Source of the DNA: Bombardia bombarda
Lineage: Eukaryota > Ascomycota > Sordariomycetes > Sordariales > Lasiosphaeriaceae
Direction of reading: 5' to 3'
DNA: 64,000 bases
NCBI GenBank assembly: GCA_030512295.1
Contig: JAULSR010000001.1
Location: 186,001 to 250,000, forward strand
Below, piece by piece: positions 11,454 to 22,505 of the stretch. The notes beneath the pieces were generated by a model. It ran no database searches, was not told the DNA's origin, and saw only the letters and a program-made list of their open reading frames with translations. A program made the translations under genes and the position numbers. Numbering within the stretch: position 1 is the stretch's first letter; each line of letters starts with the position of its first letter.

Positions 11454-12674
11454 GAGGGTCCCAGTAGTCGTCGTCGTCGTGCTACTGCTAGAACTGGCAC
11501 GGCAACGACTGCACCTCCACCGCCGTTGTACTCTATGATTTGAGCTGCATTGTTATCAAGGGGAGTTTTTTTTGTTTGTTTTCTTTTTCTTTTGTCTTTG
11601 GGTATGACTGGCTGTGCCAGGGGGGATAAAGAGGTTGCATGATACCATTGGCCTTCACAGGCTAGGTTTTTTTGGACACCAGGGAAAACACAGATAAAGC
11701 GACATCATACTTGGCGTTCTTGAGACAGGTAGCATTTTTGTATTTTATTCATGTCATCTTTTCCCCATCGTTTGTCAGGAAGATTAATATTCATATATGT
11801 AAGTGAGCATCATTATCAAATTGTCTGGCCGCCATTGGGGGCACAAGTTTACTGCTTTCCTATGTTGTTTTGTACAGATACATACGATACGATACCCCAA
11901 TTAAGGATGTGTTTTTGATGACTCGAAGAGCTGCTGAGTCCGAGATGGGTAGGTCCGAATAAGTAATATGACTCGTTCCCCATTCAACCGCGAATCGGTT
12001 GGAATGGTCGTAATGGGGATGGACATTGGTTCCAAGACAGAACACCGACAGATTTACCCAGCTAACTTGGTCTGTCTTAGATGCTTTTCGCAATGCAGTT
12101 GACGTGAGACAGTCCACTCTGCAGAATTCGGTGTGATCACCACTCCGAGAGCTGTCTTCAGCTTTGATCGGGGATTGCCCAGATAGGTGAAAAAGGTGGC
12201 AGCTGAGATGTTTCCATTGCAGTCCACCTCATCTTTTTAGCTGACTGGGGAAGTTCGATTACATGCCAACATGCCTCCTAGAACTAGATGGGCCTTTTGC
12301 CCCTGGAGAGCCACTGAAGCATAGTAGAGACTGGAGAGACTTCAGTAAAGAGACAGGGGGAAGGAAGGACCAAGGTGCGGAGAGGGCCGGGATCGGGGGG
12401 TGGCGAGGCGGTGGGGTAGTTTTTTTTTTAAAGCATTTGAGCACTGCGGGGTCCCAAAAACAGTCACGGACCAACCGAAATATCGGTGACTCAATTGGAT
12501 AACCTGGAAGGTGTCCCTCCATTGTCTCTGGTCTCTTTTTATGTCTGGTCATCTCGACTTTTTGCTTTCTTGAATCCGTCCTGTTCCACCAATTCTCTGT
12601 GCTACGAACACTCACACCTGCCAATTGGATTTTTATAGCTCGTCTGCTGCATCCTTGCCACATCCTGTACAATC
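11454..12674. other. Intergenic between PRM1 and tryptophan synthase
   Basis: The first part is the 3' UTR of PRM1, with GTCGTC repeats and T-rich tracts near 11570-11600. The right part is the promoter of tryptophan synthase. Small minus-strand frames at 11860-12117 and 12259-12672 have no protein-like features. The only site I can name is the TGACTCA motif listed separately. Confidence 0.6.
12487..12493 (+). promoter_or_regulatory. CPC1/Gcn4-type response element TGACTCA
   Basis: A perfect TGACTCA palindromic half-site pair lies 182 bp upstream of the tryptophan synthase start codon. In ascomycetes the bZIP activator CPC1 (Gcn4, CpcA) binds this sequence to raise amino-acid biosynthesis genes during starvation, and trp genes are classic targets. 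A 7-bp motif occurs by chance, but position and gene identity make function likely. A related TGACTCG occurs further upstream, near 11918. Confidence 0.65.
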
Positions 12675-15080
12675 ATGGAGGGTCTCAAGCAGACTTTCCA
12701 GCGCTGCAAGGCGCAGGGCCGCGTAAGTTTTGGACCCCCCAAAACCCAGCCAGACCCCGCCAGAGACGGACAGCTTTCCATGTGCAGCCATGTCCCAAGA
12801 AAACAATGCAAGAAAAAACATAGAGTTCGCAGCGCTGACGTGCTTCGTTCCCCTTGTTGATAGGCTGCCCTCGTCACCTATGTCACGGCCGGCTTCCCCT
12901 TGTCTGAGGATACTCCCGATGTCCTCCTGGCCATGGAGAGGGGAGGAGCGGGTGAGCCCACCCCCCCCAAGTGTCCCCCCCACCCCCTTAACGGTAAGAT
13001 ATACTGACGACTTAACTCTCCACAGACATCATCGAGCTAGGTGTGCCCTTTACCGACCCCATTGCCGACGGCCCGACCATCCAGACCTCCAACACAATCG
13101 CCCTCAACAATGGAGTCACCATCACCTCGACCCTGCAGATGGTGCGCGACGCGCGCAAGCGCGGCCTCAAGGCCCCCATCCTGCTCATGGGCTACTACAA
13201 TCCGCTCCTTGCCTACGGCGAGGAGCGCCTGCTGATCGACTGCAAGGAGGCCGGTGTTAACGGCTTCATTGTTGTTGACTTGCCCCCTGAGGAGGCGGTG
13301 TCGTTCCGCAAGTTCTGCTCTAGTGGAGGGTATGATAGTCCCCCTTCTGCGGTACAAGATGTCTCATTCTGGACCAGACTAACACATGTTCTTTCTCTCT
13401 ACTAGTCTCTCTTACGTCCCTCTCATCGCCCCCGCCACCTCGGACAGCCGCATGCGCCTGCTCTGCCAGCTGGCCGACTCCTTTGTCTACGTTGTCTCCC
13501 GCCAGGGCGTAACGGGTGCCTTGGGCACTCTCAATGCCAACCTCCCCGAGCTCCTCGCTCGCGTGAAGAAGTACAGCGGTGACAAGCCCGCCGCTGTCGG
13601 GTTCGGTGTCAGCACCCATGACCACTTCCTCTCGGTCTCGTCCATCGCCGACGGTGTCGTGGTTGGCAGCATGATCGTCACTACTCTACAGAAGGCCGGC
13701 AAGGGCAAGGAGTACCAGGCTGTCCAGGACTACTGCTCGTACTTGTGCGGACGGGACGCTGCCGCAGTTCAGGCGGCCGCCGCTGCGGCCGACCCCATAG
13801 TTGGTGACGTTACCGTTGATGCCATCATCACAAAGCCGGCTGAAGACCTGGTTGGCCAGCTTGATAGTCTGCAGGGCAAGATCCCTGCGCGCTTTGGCGA
13901 GTTTGGCGGCCAGTACGTGCCGGAATCGCTGATGGACTGCCTCTCAGAGCTCGAGGAGGGCTTCGAGAAGATGAGGAACGACCCGGCCTTCTGGGAGGAG
14001 TACCGCTCCTACTACCCGTGGATGGGACGACCCGGCCAGCTGCATCTGGCAGAGCGCTTGACAGAGCACGCTGGTGGCGCCAACATATGGTTGAAGAGAG
14101 AGGATCTGAACCACACGGGATCTCACAAGATCAACAACGCCCTTGGCCAGCTCCTGCTCGCGCGCAGGCTGGGCAAGACCAAGATTATCGCCGAGACGGG
14201 CGCTGGCCAGCACGGTGTCGCCACGGCGACGGTCTGTGCCAAGTTCGGCATGGAGTGCACTGTCTACATGGGTGCCGAGGATGTGCGCCGCCAGGCACTC
14301 AACGTCTTCCGCATGAAGTTGCTCGGTGCCAAGGTGGTGGCGGTAGAGGCGGGCAGCCGCACTCTGCGTGACGCCGTCAACGAGGCTCTCCGGGCTTGGG
14401 TTGTCCACCTGGAGGACACCCACTACATCATCGGGTCGGCCATTGGCCCCCACCCCTTCCCCACCATCGTGCGCACCTTCCAGTCCGTCATCGGCAACGA
14501 GACCAAGGCGCAGATGCAGGAGAAGCGCGGCAAGCTCCCCGACGCGGTCGTCGCCTGCGTGGGTGGCGGCAGCAACGCCGTGGGCATGTTTTACCCCTTC
14601 AGCAACGACCCGAGCGTGAAGCTGCTCGGCGTGGAGGCTGGCGGTGATGGCATCGACACGCTGAGACACAGCGCCACGCTCAGCGCCGGCAGCAAGGGTG
14701 TTCTGCACGGCGTGCGCACTTATGTGCTGCAGAACGAGCACGGCCAGATCGACGAGACCCACTCCATCTCGGCTGGACTCGACTACCCCGGCGTGGGACC
14801 CGAGCTTGCCCAGTGGAAGGACAGCGAGCGTGCCAAGTTTGTGGCGGCCACGGATGCTCAGGCTTTTATCGGCTTCAGGCTCATGAGCCAGCTGGAGGGT
14901 ATCATCCCTGCGCTGGAGAGCGCTCACGGCATCTACGGGGCCATTGAGTTGGCCAAGACGATGAAGAAGGACGAGGATATTGTTATCTGCGTCAGTGGAC
15001 GTGGTGACAAGGACGTGCAGAGCGTGGCTGACGAGCTGCCGAAGCTGGGTCCCGTTATTGGCTGGGATTTGAGGTTCTAA
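12675..15080 (+). CDS. trp-3: Bifunctional tryptophan synthase (alpha-beta fusion)
   Basis: Four exons, 12675-12722, 12864-12951, 13026-13329 and 13406-15080, join in frame to 704 residues, the usual length of the fungal enzyme. It converts indole-3-glycerol phosphate and serine to tryptophan in the cytosol. The N-terminal alpha domain has the catalytic Glu49 and Asp60 at the bacterial positions ([14 protein letters not shown]). The beta domain has the PLP lysine at about 388 ([10 protein letters not shown]), the GAGQHG loop and the phosphate-binding GGGSNA. All introns lie in the alpha part and interrupt its first 147 codons. A TGACTCA site upstream suggests cross-pathway control. The gene is equivalent to N. 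crassa trp-3 and yeast TRP5. Confidence 0.97.
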
Positions 15081-15813
15081 AGAATCGTCTGTGTTGCATA
15101 GTTGACTCGTATATGGACATATCTGTACACTGAGCGCTGTGGCGATTGAGGAAGAAAAAGGCGCATACGTGTGGTGGACAAATGATTGCAAGCTGTACAG
15201 CGGATACTTTACATTCTTGAAACATAACCTTTGTTAAAAATACTGCTCTATTTATGCCAAAGGGTCTGAGGACACTTGCGGCTAGATTTAAAGAGACAGA
15301 TTAGTTAGAACAGATAGACAACTATACATGTGTCTCTGTCGAATTGGGTTTGCCAGTATTGCGGGTGACATGCGGAGCCCAAGTTTATACGATCCCAAAG
15401 TCGATGAAAGGACGGGACCCGCATAAAAGATGCAGACCTACGAAAGTTGGGTAGAACTGTTGAACTTTGTATGGCCAACTGACTCTAGATATCAGTTGGA
15501 TATCTTGCAGATAATCTCAAGGCGATCCGCACCGATTAAGAAGACTGGACGTATATTAAATGCATCCTCTAATACCACTATGGATCCTGTTGCCATGAAG
15601 TATTTCACGGGAACTTTGCAAGGTCATTGTAAGGGCGACGTATCACTCAAAAAGCTGTAGAGACATTGTTGAAGGTCCTATAGACATGTTTAAAGACCGT
15701 CCTTCACAAGTCTCTTTGGTTTGGATGTACAGATGATATAAATACAGTCGGTCGTTGTCGACCAATGCGAGCAGGCATCTAGTCAGACAGACATAGTAGC
15801 AACATATTATCTC
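15081..15813. other. Intergenic, convergent 3' flanks
   Basis: Space between two converging genes. It is moderately AT-rich and holds 3' UTRs. A 76-codon plus-strand frame at 15430-15660 has no recognisable features, and I do not call it. Confidence 0.55.
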
Positions 15814-16653
15814 TCAAGGCTTCCGCAGCTTCACCTCCCTCATGAAGTCATCCCCTTTTTGCTCCTCAGCACCACCCAAGTCGAACTCTTGCTCCTCGGC
15901 CAACATTTTGGACGTCTCCTCCATCAGCTGCCCCGAGGACATGGGCTCGCCCGCCTCGGTCACGGGCTGCACGACCTGGCCGTCGGCCAGCTCGACAGCG
16001 GCAACAATAATCTCGTCCTGCTGCTCGAGCAGGGCAGGCAGGCCGAGCTTCTCCCTCTCGGCGGCGAAGCGGGCTTTGATGGCGGGAGTCTGCTGGATGC
16101 GCCAGCGGAGCATCCAGCCCCAGGGGCCGAGCTCGCGGAGGCGGGCCTGCTTGGCGCCGAGCAGGTACTCGTCGAGGCCGCCCGACTTGTCGATGGTGCG
16201 CAGGGTGCGGGTGGTGATGCGGGTGCGGACAAAGACGCCGAGGGAGGCGGACCAGAGGCGCTTGTGATGCACGTTGGGGCGCCACTTGCGGCGCGTCTTG
16301 ATCTCGTTGCGCTCCGAGACCTTGTTGCCGAAGCGGATGCGCACGGTGCCGTAGAGGCCCGTGTTGGACTGGTGGTAGACGGCGTGCGGGCCGAAGGGGT
16401 ACGGGGGGATGGTCAGGCCGGCGACGCCCGTCAGGCCCGAGACGGAGGGGATGGGGATGTCGGAGTCGGGCACGCGCTGCTGTCGGTACGAGAGGAGGGG
16501 TGTTGTCGAGAGCAGTCGTCGTCGGGTTGTTAATGTGTGGCTCGTGAGGGTGGAGGATGTGAGGAGGGATGGTCGGGCGGTTGCTGCTGCTGTCGCTGCT
16601 GTCGCTGCTGTCGCTGCTGTCCGCAGACAGGGCCGGAGCGCTGTTGTCGCCAT
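15814..16653 (-). CDS. Mitochondrial large-subunit ribosomal protein bL28m
   Basis: A single exon of 279 residues. Residues 1-55 are Ala/Thr/Arg/Ser-rich without acidic residues, a typical mitochondrial presequence, partly encoded by a CTG/GTC-type repeat at 16581-16621. The central part carries the L28 pattern: GLYGTVRIRFGNKVSERN, then TRRKWRPNVHHKRLWSASL and VFVRTRITTRTLRTIDKSGG. The acidic C-terminal extension is usual for fungal mitochondrial homologues (yeast MRPL24). It acts in the mitochondrial ribosome. The start is the first ATG. It is divergent from the coiled-coil gene at 17229 and shares an intergenic region of about 575 bp with it. Confidence 0.92.
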   Translation of the reverse strand: MATTALRPCLRTAATAATAATAAATARPSLLTSSTLTSHTLTTRRRLLSTTPLLSYRQQRVPDSDIPIPSVSGLTGVAGLTIPPYPFGPHAVYHQSNTGLYGTVRIRFGNKVSERNEIKTRRKWRPNVHHKRLWSASLGVFVRTRITTRTLRTIDKSGGLDEYLLGAKQARLRELGPWGWMLRWRIQQTPAIKARFAAEREKLGLPALLEQQDEIIVAAVELADGQVVQPVTEAGEPMSSGQLMEETSKMLAEEQEFDLGGAEEQKGDDFMREVKLRKP

Positions 16654-17228
16654 CGTCAGCAGCCTTTTGGTGTGGTGTGTGGTGTGCCTTTTGGGTTGAC
16701 TGCCTATGTCGGGGGGGCAGACAGAGGGTGGGCGAGGGTGGGCGCTCGTTATGAAATTGTGAGAGGGCGTGGTCGGCGAGCAATTGCTGTGTCAAATCGC
16801 TGCATCGACCGGCCGCGTGAGCGTCTGAATGAGGTGTCGCCCGGTTGATGGACCGCTCGTTGAATTTTGGACCTGGCGGACCCGCATTTTTCGATGGTGT
16901 CCCATGAATAACTCCCTATGAATAATAACCTAGTCTGCTAATTTGTGTCCAAACGCCCGTGTACCTGCGCAGCTCATCACGTGGCTTCGTGGGGTTCTCC
17001 GCGATGGGTGCTGTGGCCCCCTGTGGCCCCCTGTGGCCCCCTGTGACGTCTGTATGTAATGTACCTCCGACGCGACTGCCCACCCAAGCCACCCAAGCCA
17101 TCCACCACCACCGTCCAACTCTATCGCTTTCACATGGGACAAGATTGAGAGCCAGACCTGCAACGGCCACGAGGCGGCGGGATTGCAACGGTTTGTAGTA
17201 AACCTACAGACATATGAGAGCCGCCACC
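16654..17228. promoter_or_regulatory. Shared divergent promoter region
   Basis: Head-to-head spacer between the mitochondrial ribosomal protein and the gene starting at 17229. It contains a 10-bp unit CTGTGGCCCC repeated three times near 17010-17042, directly followed by TGACGTC (17043-17049), which matches a CRE-type bZIP site. Whether either element works is unknown. Confidence 0.45.
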
Positions 17229-18539
17229 ATGATACCACTGGTAGAAGACGCCGTTTTGCAAAACAACCCCGGATTTGCGGCCCTCTACAACACCCTAACC
17301 ACCGTTATCCTCAACCCCGACGCTTCAACCAAGAATGATCCCGCCGCCAAGGAGCGCAATGCCGTGCGCAAGGTAGGCCAAACTACTTCTTGGTAGAATA
17401 CAGCCAATTGATATGTTTCCCTCTTTCCGCAGGAGCTGGACGAATATCGCCAAAATGCCGCCAAGCAGCACCTCCTCACACACGCCATCACGACCGCCAA
17501 CCCAAGCAACAGCCAAAACAACCCCATAGACAACCCAAAACCTACCTCCCTCCTCCCCGCAGCTTCCAGTCGACGAGCCGCAAAATCCCAACAGATTCCA
17601 CTCCCTCAATCGAGACGCGACCGTGCCAGCTCATCCATTTCAACTGACGACGACAGCCTCCCACCCGCTCTCCACGACCTGCTCATCCTCCTCCCACCTC
17701 TACTTTCAACCTCACAATCAACAACATCCTCCCTCTCACCAGAATCCGCGTCCCTACTGCTCTCCACCCCACCACTCTCCCTCTTCCCCTCCCTCCTCCC
17801 GCCCCTGGCCGCCCTCGTCTCCTCCAGCCTCCACTCCTCCGCTGTCCACCTCGCCCGCATCGCCAACCCCACCACCAACCCCTCCTTCATCCACCGCACC
17901 ATCCCCTCGCTGCCCGCCTACGTTGCCTCTCTCACCACCGCCATCGCCGATCTCAAGGCCTCGATAACCCGCGCCCGCCTCGCCGCCACCACAACCCTCA
18001 CCACAGGCCTCCTGTCCCGCGGCACGCAAGCGCTACTATATCTGCTGCGCACCCTCGAGGCCAAGCACGGCGCCATCGCGCGCTCGCTAGAGTTCCGCGC
18101 CGCTGAAGTCGCCTTGACCGCGCAGCGCCAGGAGAAGGAGGCCGAGCTGGGGCTGTGGCAGGCGAGGAGGGATACATATACCGAGGACGCGGTGAGGGCG
18201 CTGAGGAACTATGCGGGTCATTTAAGGGATGGGCAGGCACGGCTGAGGGAGAAGGTGAGGAGTCTGAGGGCTGAGCTGGAGGGTTATGGTGTTACTGCTG
18301 CTGCTACTGGTGGTGGTGGTGGTGGTGGTGGTGGTGGTCTTGATGGGGAGGAAGATGGTGATAATGAGGTCGATGATGGCACAAGACGGCCGGGGAGGTC
18401 GCAAATGCAGGCAATGCAGAAGGGCGAAGGGGATAGGAACAAGGAGCGCACGATGCGCGAGATGGCTAAGGTATATAAGGAGATGATGAAGCAGGTTGAG
18501 GAGGTGAGGGTGGATTTGGAGCGATTGGGAAGGGCATGA
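17229..18539 (+). CDS. Conserved-looking coiled-coil protein, function unknown
   Basis: Two exons, 17229-17372 and 17433-18539, with a 60-nt intron give 416 residues. I took the ATG at 17229 because it has a perfect GCCACC context; an in-frame ATG lies five codons upstream. The N-terminus (MIPLVEDAV, then NNPGFAALYNTLTTVILNP) looks conserved. The middle is Leu/Ser/Pro-rich and helical. Residues about 260-350 form a charged helix rich in Arg, Glu and Ala. A run of ten glycines follows, encoded by (GGT)n at about 18306-18335, and the C-terminus is another Lys/Glu helix. There is no signal peptide or membrane span. It could be a subunit of a cytoskeletal or kinetochore complex, but I do not recognise it. 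Confidence 0.8.
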
Positions 18540-19230
18540 AGTCTGTTTTTTTTTTGCTTTTGAGGGGGGTGTGTCGTTTGTGCATTTGACATGATACCCA
18601 TTGTTTTGCTGGTATTTGGTTGTAATGGCGAAAGCAATAGCGAGAATGCGAAAGGGGCACGAGAAGACGACGATTATTGCTAGAGTATCCAAGTGTTCAC
18701 CACTGCATTGCTTGGTGTATGGTGGTGTTAATTATTTCATGAGACTATATGTCATGAGACTATATGTTACCTTCGCCTGAATTATATATGTATCGGGATG
18801 GGTTCTCCTGGTGTAATAGAGGATAAAATAAGGATTGTTTAGGTAGTAATATCACTTGATATTCAATTATTCATCAGGTGCTTGATTCTTCTCTAATTCG
18901 TATCTGCCACCGTTATACCAACATGTCTCGTAAATATTGAAAGCCATCGCCTCATTTTTTTTAAAGGAAAAATCATTTGTTATACAATCGGAACACCGGG
19001 TGCTATAAAAACAACATAGACAGACCAGTCTTGTCCAGCACAATGATGGCCAATGACGTACTCCTCTAGATGGATCAAATGCGACTAAATGCAAATGAAA
19101 ATGCTCATGATTCAGCCACATCAGCTCACAAAACCCTGCCAAAGCCAGCACATGGGATATTTATTTGTCTCGTCACTCCAACTCTTCTACCAACTAATGA
19201 AATCCAACACAGGTCACAGTTCAAGAAGCT
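18540..19230. other. Intergenic, convergent 3' flanks with a short tandem duplication
   Basis: Holds the 3' UTRs of two converging genes. A 15-16 bp unit (CATGAGACTATATGT) is present twice in tandem at about 18738-18768. No gene seen. Confidence 0.6.
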
Positions 19231-20842
19231 TTAACCCTTGACCTTGAAGATGGCCTCAGCTAGACGGCTGACGTTCTCGCTGGTGATGCCAGCAACAGAG
19301 ATGCGCCCGTCGCGGGTAGCATAGACGCTGTGCTCCTTGGCGAGCTGGTCCATCTGCTCGGGGGTCAAGCCGGTGTAGGCGAACATGCCGATCTGGCTGG
19401 TGATGTGGCTCCAGTCGTGCTTGGAGCCGAGCTTCTCGAGGTTGTCCTTGAGAAGGGCGCGCATGGTGATGATGCGGTCGGCCATGCCCTTGACCTCGAT
19501 GAGCCACTGGTCGTAAAGGGCGGGGGTGTTGAGGATCTCGGCAGCGATGCGGGCGCCGTGGATGGGGGGGTTAGAGTACATGGGGCGCACGAGGATCTTG
19601 ACCTGCGAGTCGACGCGCTTGCGCTCCTCGGCGTCGGCGCAGACGACGCTGAAGGCGCCGATGCGCTCGCCGTACAGGCCCATGTTCTTGGCGAAGGACT
19701 GCGACAGGGTGATGTTGTGGCCCTCGGCGACGAAGTGGCGCACGGCAAAGGCGTCGGTGTGGATGTTGCCCGAGGCGAAGCCCTGGTAGGCCATGTCGAA
19801 GAAGGCGTGGTGGCCCTTGGCCTTGACGGCCGCCTCGATCTCCTTCCACTGCTCAGGGGTGGGGTCGACGCCGGTGGGGTTGTGGGCGCAGGCGTGGAAG
19901 AGGAAGATGCTGCCGTCGGGCGCCGAGTTGATATCGGCCACCATGCCCTCGTAGTCGAGGCCGATGGTGTCCTTGTTGTAGTAGGCGTACTTCTCCACCT
20001 CCAGGCCACAGTCCTTGAAGACGGCGGCGTGGTTTGCCCACGACGGCTGGGGGATGTAGATGGTCTTGGCGCCGGGGTAGTGGCGGGCCAGGAAAGCGCC
20101 GCCAATGCGGAGGGCGCCGGTGCCCGAAATGGACTGTGTGATGGCCAACCGGTCCAAGGCGGAGCTGTCAGCACCGTAGGCGAGCACGGCAGCCGCCTTG
20201 GTGAACTCGGGCACACCAGTGATGCCGGCGTATTCCTTGTTGAGGCGCGATGCGATCACCTTCTCCTCAGCCGCGCGCACGGAGGGCAGCACGTAAGGCT
20301 TGCCCTTGTCATCGCGGTAAGCACCAACGCCTGGGTTGTATGTGAGCTATTTGTTGGTGTTGTTCAGTGGGAGGGGAGGGGAGGGCTGCGCACCGAGGTT
20401 GATCTTCTTGTCGAACGAGTCGGCCTTGAATGCTTCGGTGATACCTATGAAGAAGAGAACGACGGTTAGCATAGCTGAATCAAGTCATGGCAGTCTGGAA
20501 AGTCTGGGGCTGGATTTGCGTCTGCGTTGTGTGCACATACCAAGAATGGCCTGATGACGTGGTGGGACGAGGGCTTATGATTAGCAACTTTCAACTTTGG
20601 TCGAAAAGCCCGCAGAGGGTGACAGGATGACGGGGTGGCATAGTGATAGGAACACATACATCCTGTGAGACATTTCGTCGTTAGCAATTGCGCATTGGCA
20701 TGAAGCCATGGAGCAGAGCGTCAAGGCAGGGGCAACGTACAGGAGGACCTTGAGGGATCTTGGCCCATGCGGAGGCGGCGCGAATCGAGGTCCGCGCAAC
20801 GGCCGTTCGCCGCGAGGCAATTCTGAGAGAGGAGAGCATCAT
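19231..20842 (-). CDS. Aspartate aminotransferase, mitochondrial
   Basis: Five exons: 20741-20842, 20660-20662, 20541-20550, 20394-20444 and 19231-20330, totalling 421 residues. The enzyme interconverts aspartate plus 2-oxoglutarate and oxaloacetate plus glutamate using PLP. Residues 1-28 (Arg/Ser/Ala-rich, no acids) are a mitochondrial leader. The PLP lysine is about residue 270 in [19 protein letters not shown] and [10 protein letters not shown] are the usual motifs. The second exon is only the codon GAT, bounded by CACAG and GTATGT; it supplies the Asp of the family motif PPDAILGITEAF. Without it, splicing 20741 directly to 20550 stays in frame but lacks that Asp. The third exon is 10 nt. 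Confidence in identity is near certain; the micro-exon is inferred from the family motif. Confidence 0.95.
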
Positions 20843-22505
20843 GGCGGCTAGCAAGGGCTGGCTGGCTGGTGGGAGGGGGATAAGGAGAAAAGTTGTGATG
20901 GGGAGAGGGAAGAAAGCCTGAGTGCGGGAAGGGCAACTCCAGAAATGGGGACCAAGGGACCAGAATCAAATCAATGCGACTGGGCGGATTGCGGGTGCAG
21001 TGTCGGGTCACCGGAATGTCAAAAAGGAAAGGCCAGGTCGGTCTGAGGTGGGAGCAGGGTGGGAGTGAGCCTGCTGCTGCAGCACTGCAGCACTGCAGGG
21101 TTTGGTGTTTAGTGTAGCTTCGGAGCTCTCCACTTTCTCCAGGGTGCTGGACCACCTGGAAGCCAATTGACGCATCGCCCCATGGGATTGAATGGCGGTA
21201 ACGGTGGGCTCGGGAATCGGCGCACGACCAGCGGCTGGCCTGTGGCTGGCCAGTGGGCAGATGGATAAAAACTTTTTTTTTACTGCGCACCCTGCGGCAA
21301 TAAATCGGTGACCCGATGGCCCAAGCTTTTTGTGGTCTATCGATCTGCCTGTGGGGGGCCACCGTTTCCCGACCTCGGTCAGCGCTTTCCCGACATTTGT
21401 GCTGCAGGTTTGGCCGGTCATTGGTCACCCGAGTCTTGACGATCTCTTGCCAGACGAGAACGCGCTCAGTCTTGAAACAACAATTAAACTGCTGGTTTCT
21501 AAGTAACCACATTGCAGTGTTTATAACTGCAAAAGTGCAACTCTTCCTGGTCAACACTTGTTGTTATCGTTACAAGTGATCAGTGCTAGGAAACTGATTG
21601 ACCATAGTGGAGTGTGGCCTAACGGGTGGCGCCATTCTCTTCCGCAGAGTGGAAACCTCCAGGTTTAGACTTAAGCTTTGAGGCTCTCATTCCTGAAAAG
21701 CTGCAACACCCGACTCGTTCTCTTTGATGTGGGGAAGTTGGGAAACTCCGGGGAGACCTCCAACGGTGCCATGCAGCCACAAGTCGAGAGTTCACGTTGT
21801 TTGGGCTGAGGAGGTCCATATAATTCACCCTGGCTTTGTTTCTTATGTTGACATTGTTTCCCAAATTCTTTACATATTCAAAGGGCAATCTGCCATTATC
21901 AATTTTTTTTCTGACAGAATACCCCACCCGTGAACGATGTCCCCGCAGATAATTTTGGCTACAGCTACTGGCGTCATGCCACGGAACCGTTGGTCCTTGT
22001 ACAGTACCACCCCATTGTACCAGCGGTAGGAGAACTGTTATGAGACGAGTCCCCCCCGAAATTTAAGGTGAAGAAAATAAACTCCACTAACAGCGGGGCT
22101 GGTTAAGGTACCTATGGCAGCAGACTGTCGAAGATGGAAGGTGCGAGCCACATCAGAACTGGTCTCAGATACAGCATATACCCAGGTACCTATGCCGTCA
22201 TCCAAGAATAAATGCAGATACACATTCTTTCGTTTCCCGAAGACGTTCTTCTCGTACCGTAAAGTGGAAACCGATATACTCCGAAGGTATTTCATCCAGC
22301 TACTTTCTAAAAACACTCGTTTCTTATACAACTAATTCATGGTCATATCCCAGTACATAGCTCAGACTGAACGTTTTCGTGTCATGAATTGTACATCACA
22401 TTCGTTGTCCTTCCATATAATGTCCCATTGAACTTCCATTTTTTTGATAACCTACCTCCCCATATCAACACACATGTCAAACACGTACCGATCGTCATCA
22501 TCATC
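20843..22505. other. Intergenic, 1.7 kb, no gene supported
   Basis: Left part is the promoter of aspartate aminotransferase. Between 21060 and 21100 there are overlapping CTGCAG/GCACTGCAG repeats. Two copies of GGTACCTA lie at 22107 and 22185. A long minus-strand frame (20721-21557) overlaps the first exon of the aminotransferase in another frame and is not protein-like. Confidence 0.55.

Noticed and set aside
12259..12672. 137-codon minus-strand frame in the tryptophan synthase promoter
   Set aside because: No protein-like features and it occupies the promoter and 5' leader of the gene next to it.
13944..15191. 415-codon minus-strand frame opposite tryptophan synthase
   Set aside because: Antisense shadow of a GC-rich, highly biased gene; low-complexity His/Val/Leu composition.
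15866..16795. 309-codon minus-strand frame overlapping bL28m
   Set aside because: Alternative frame of the ribosomal protein gene, Pro/Arg/His-rich; the other frame matches the L28 family.
19330..20469. 379-codon plus-strand frame opposite aspartate aminotransferase
   Set aside because: Antisense shadow; it spans introns of the real gene and has no recognisable motif.
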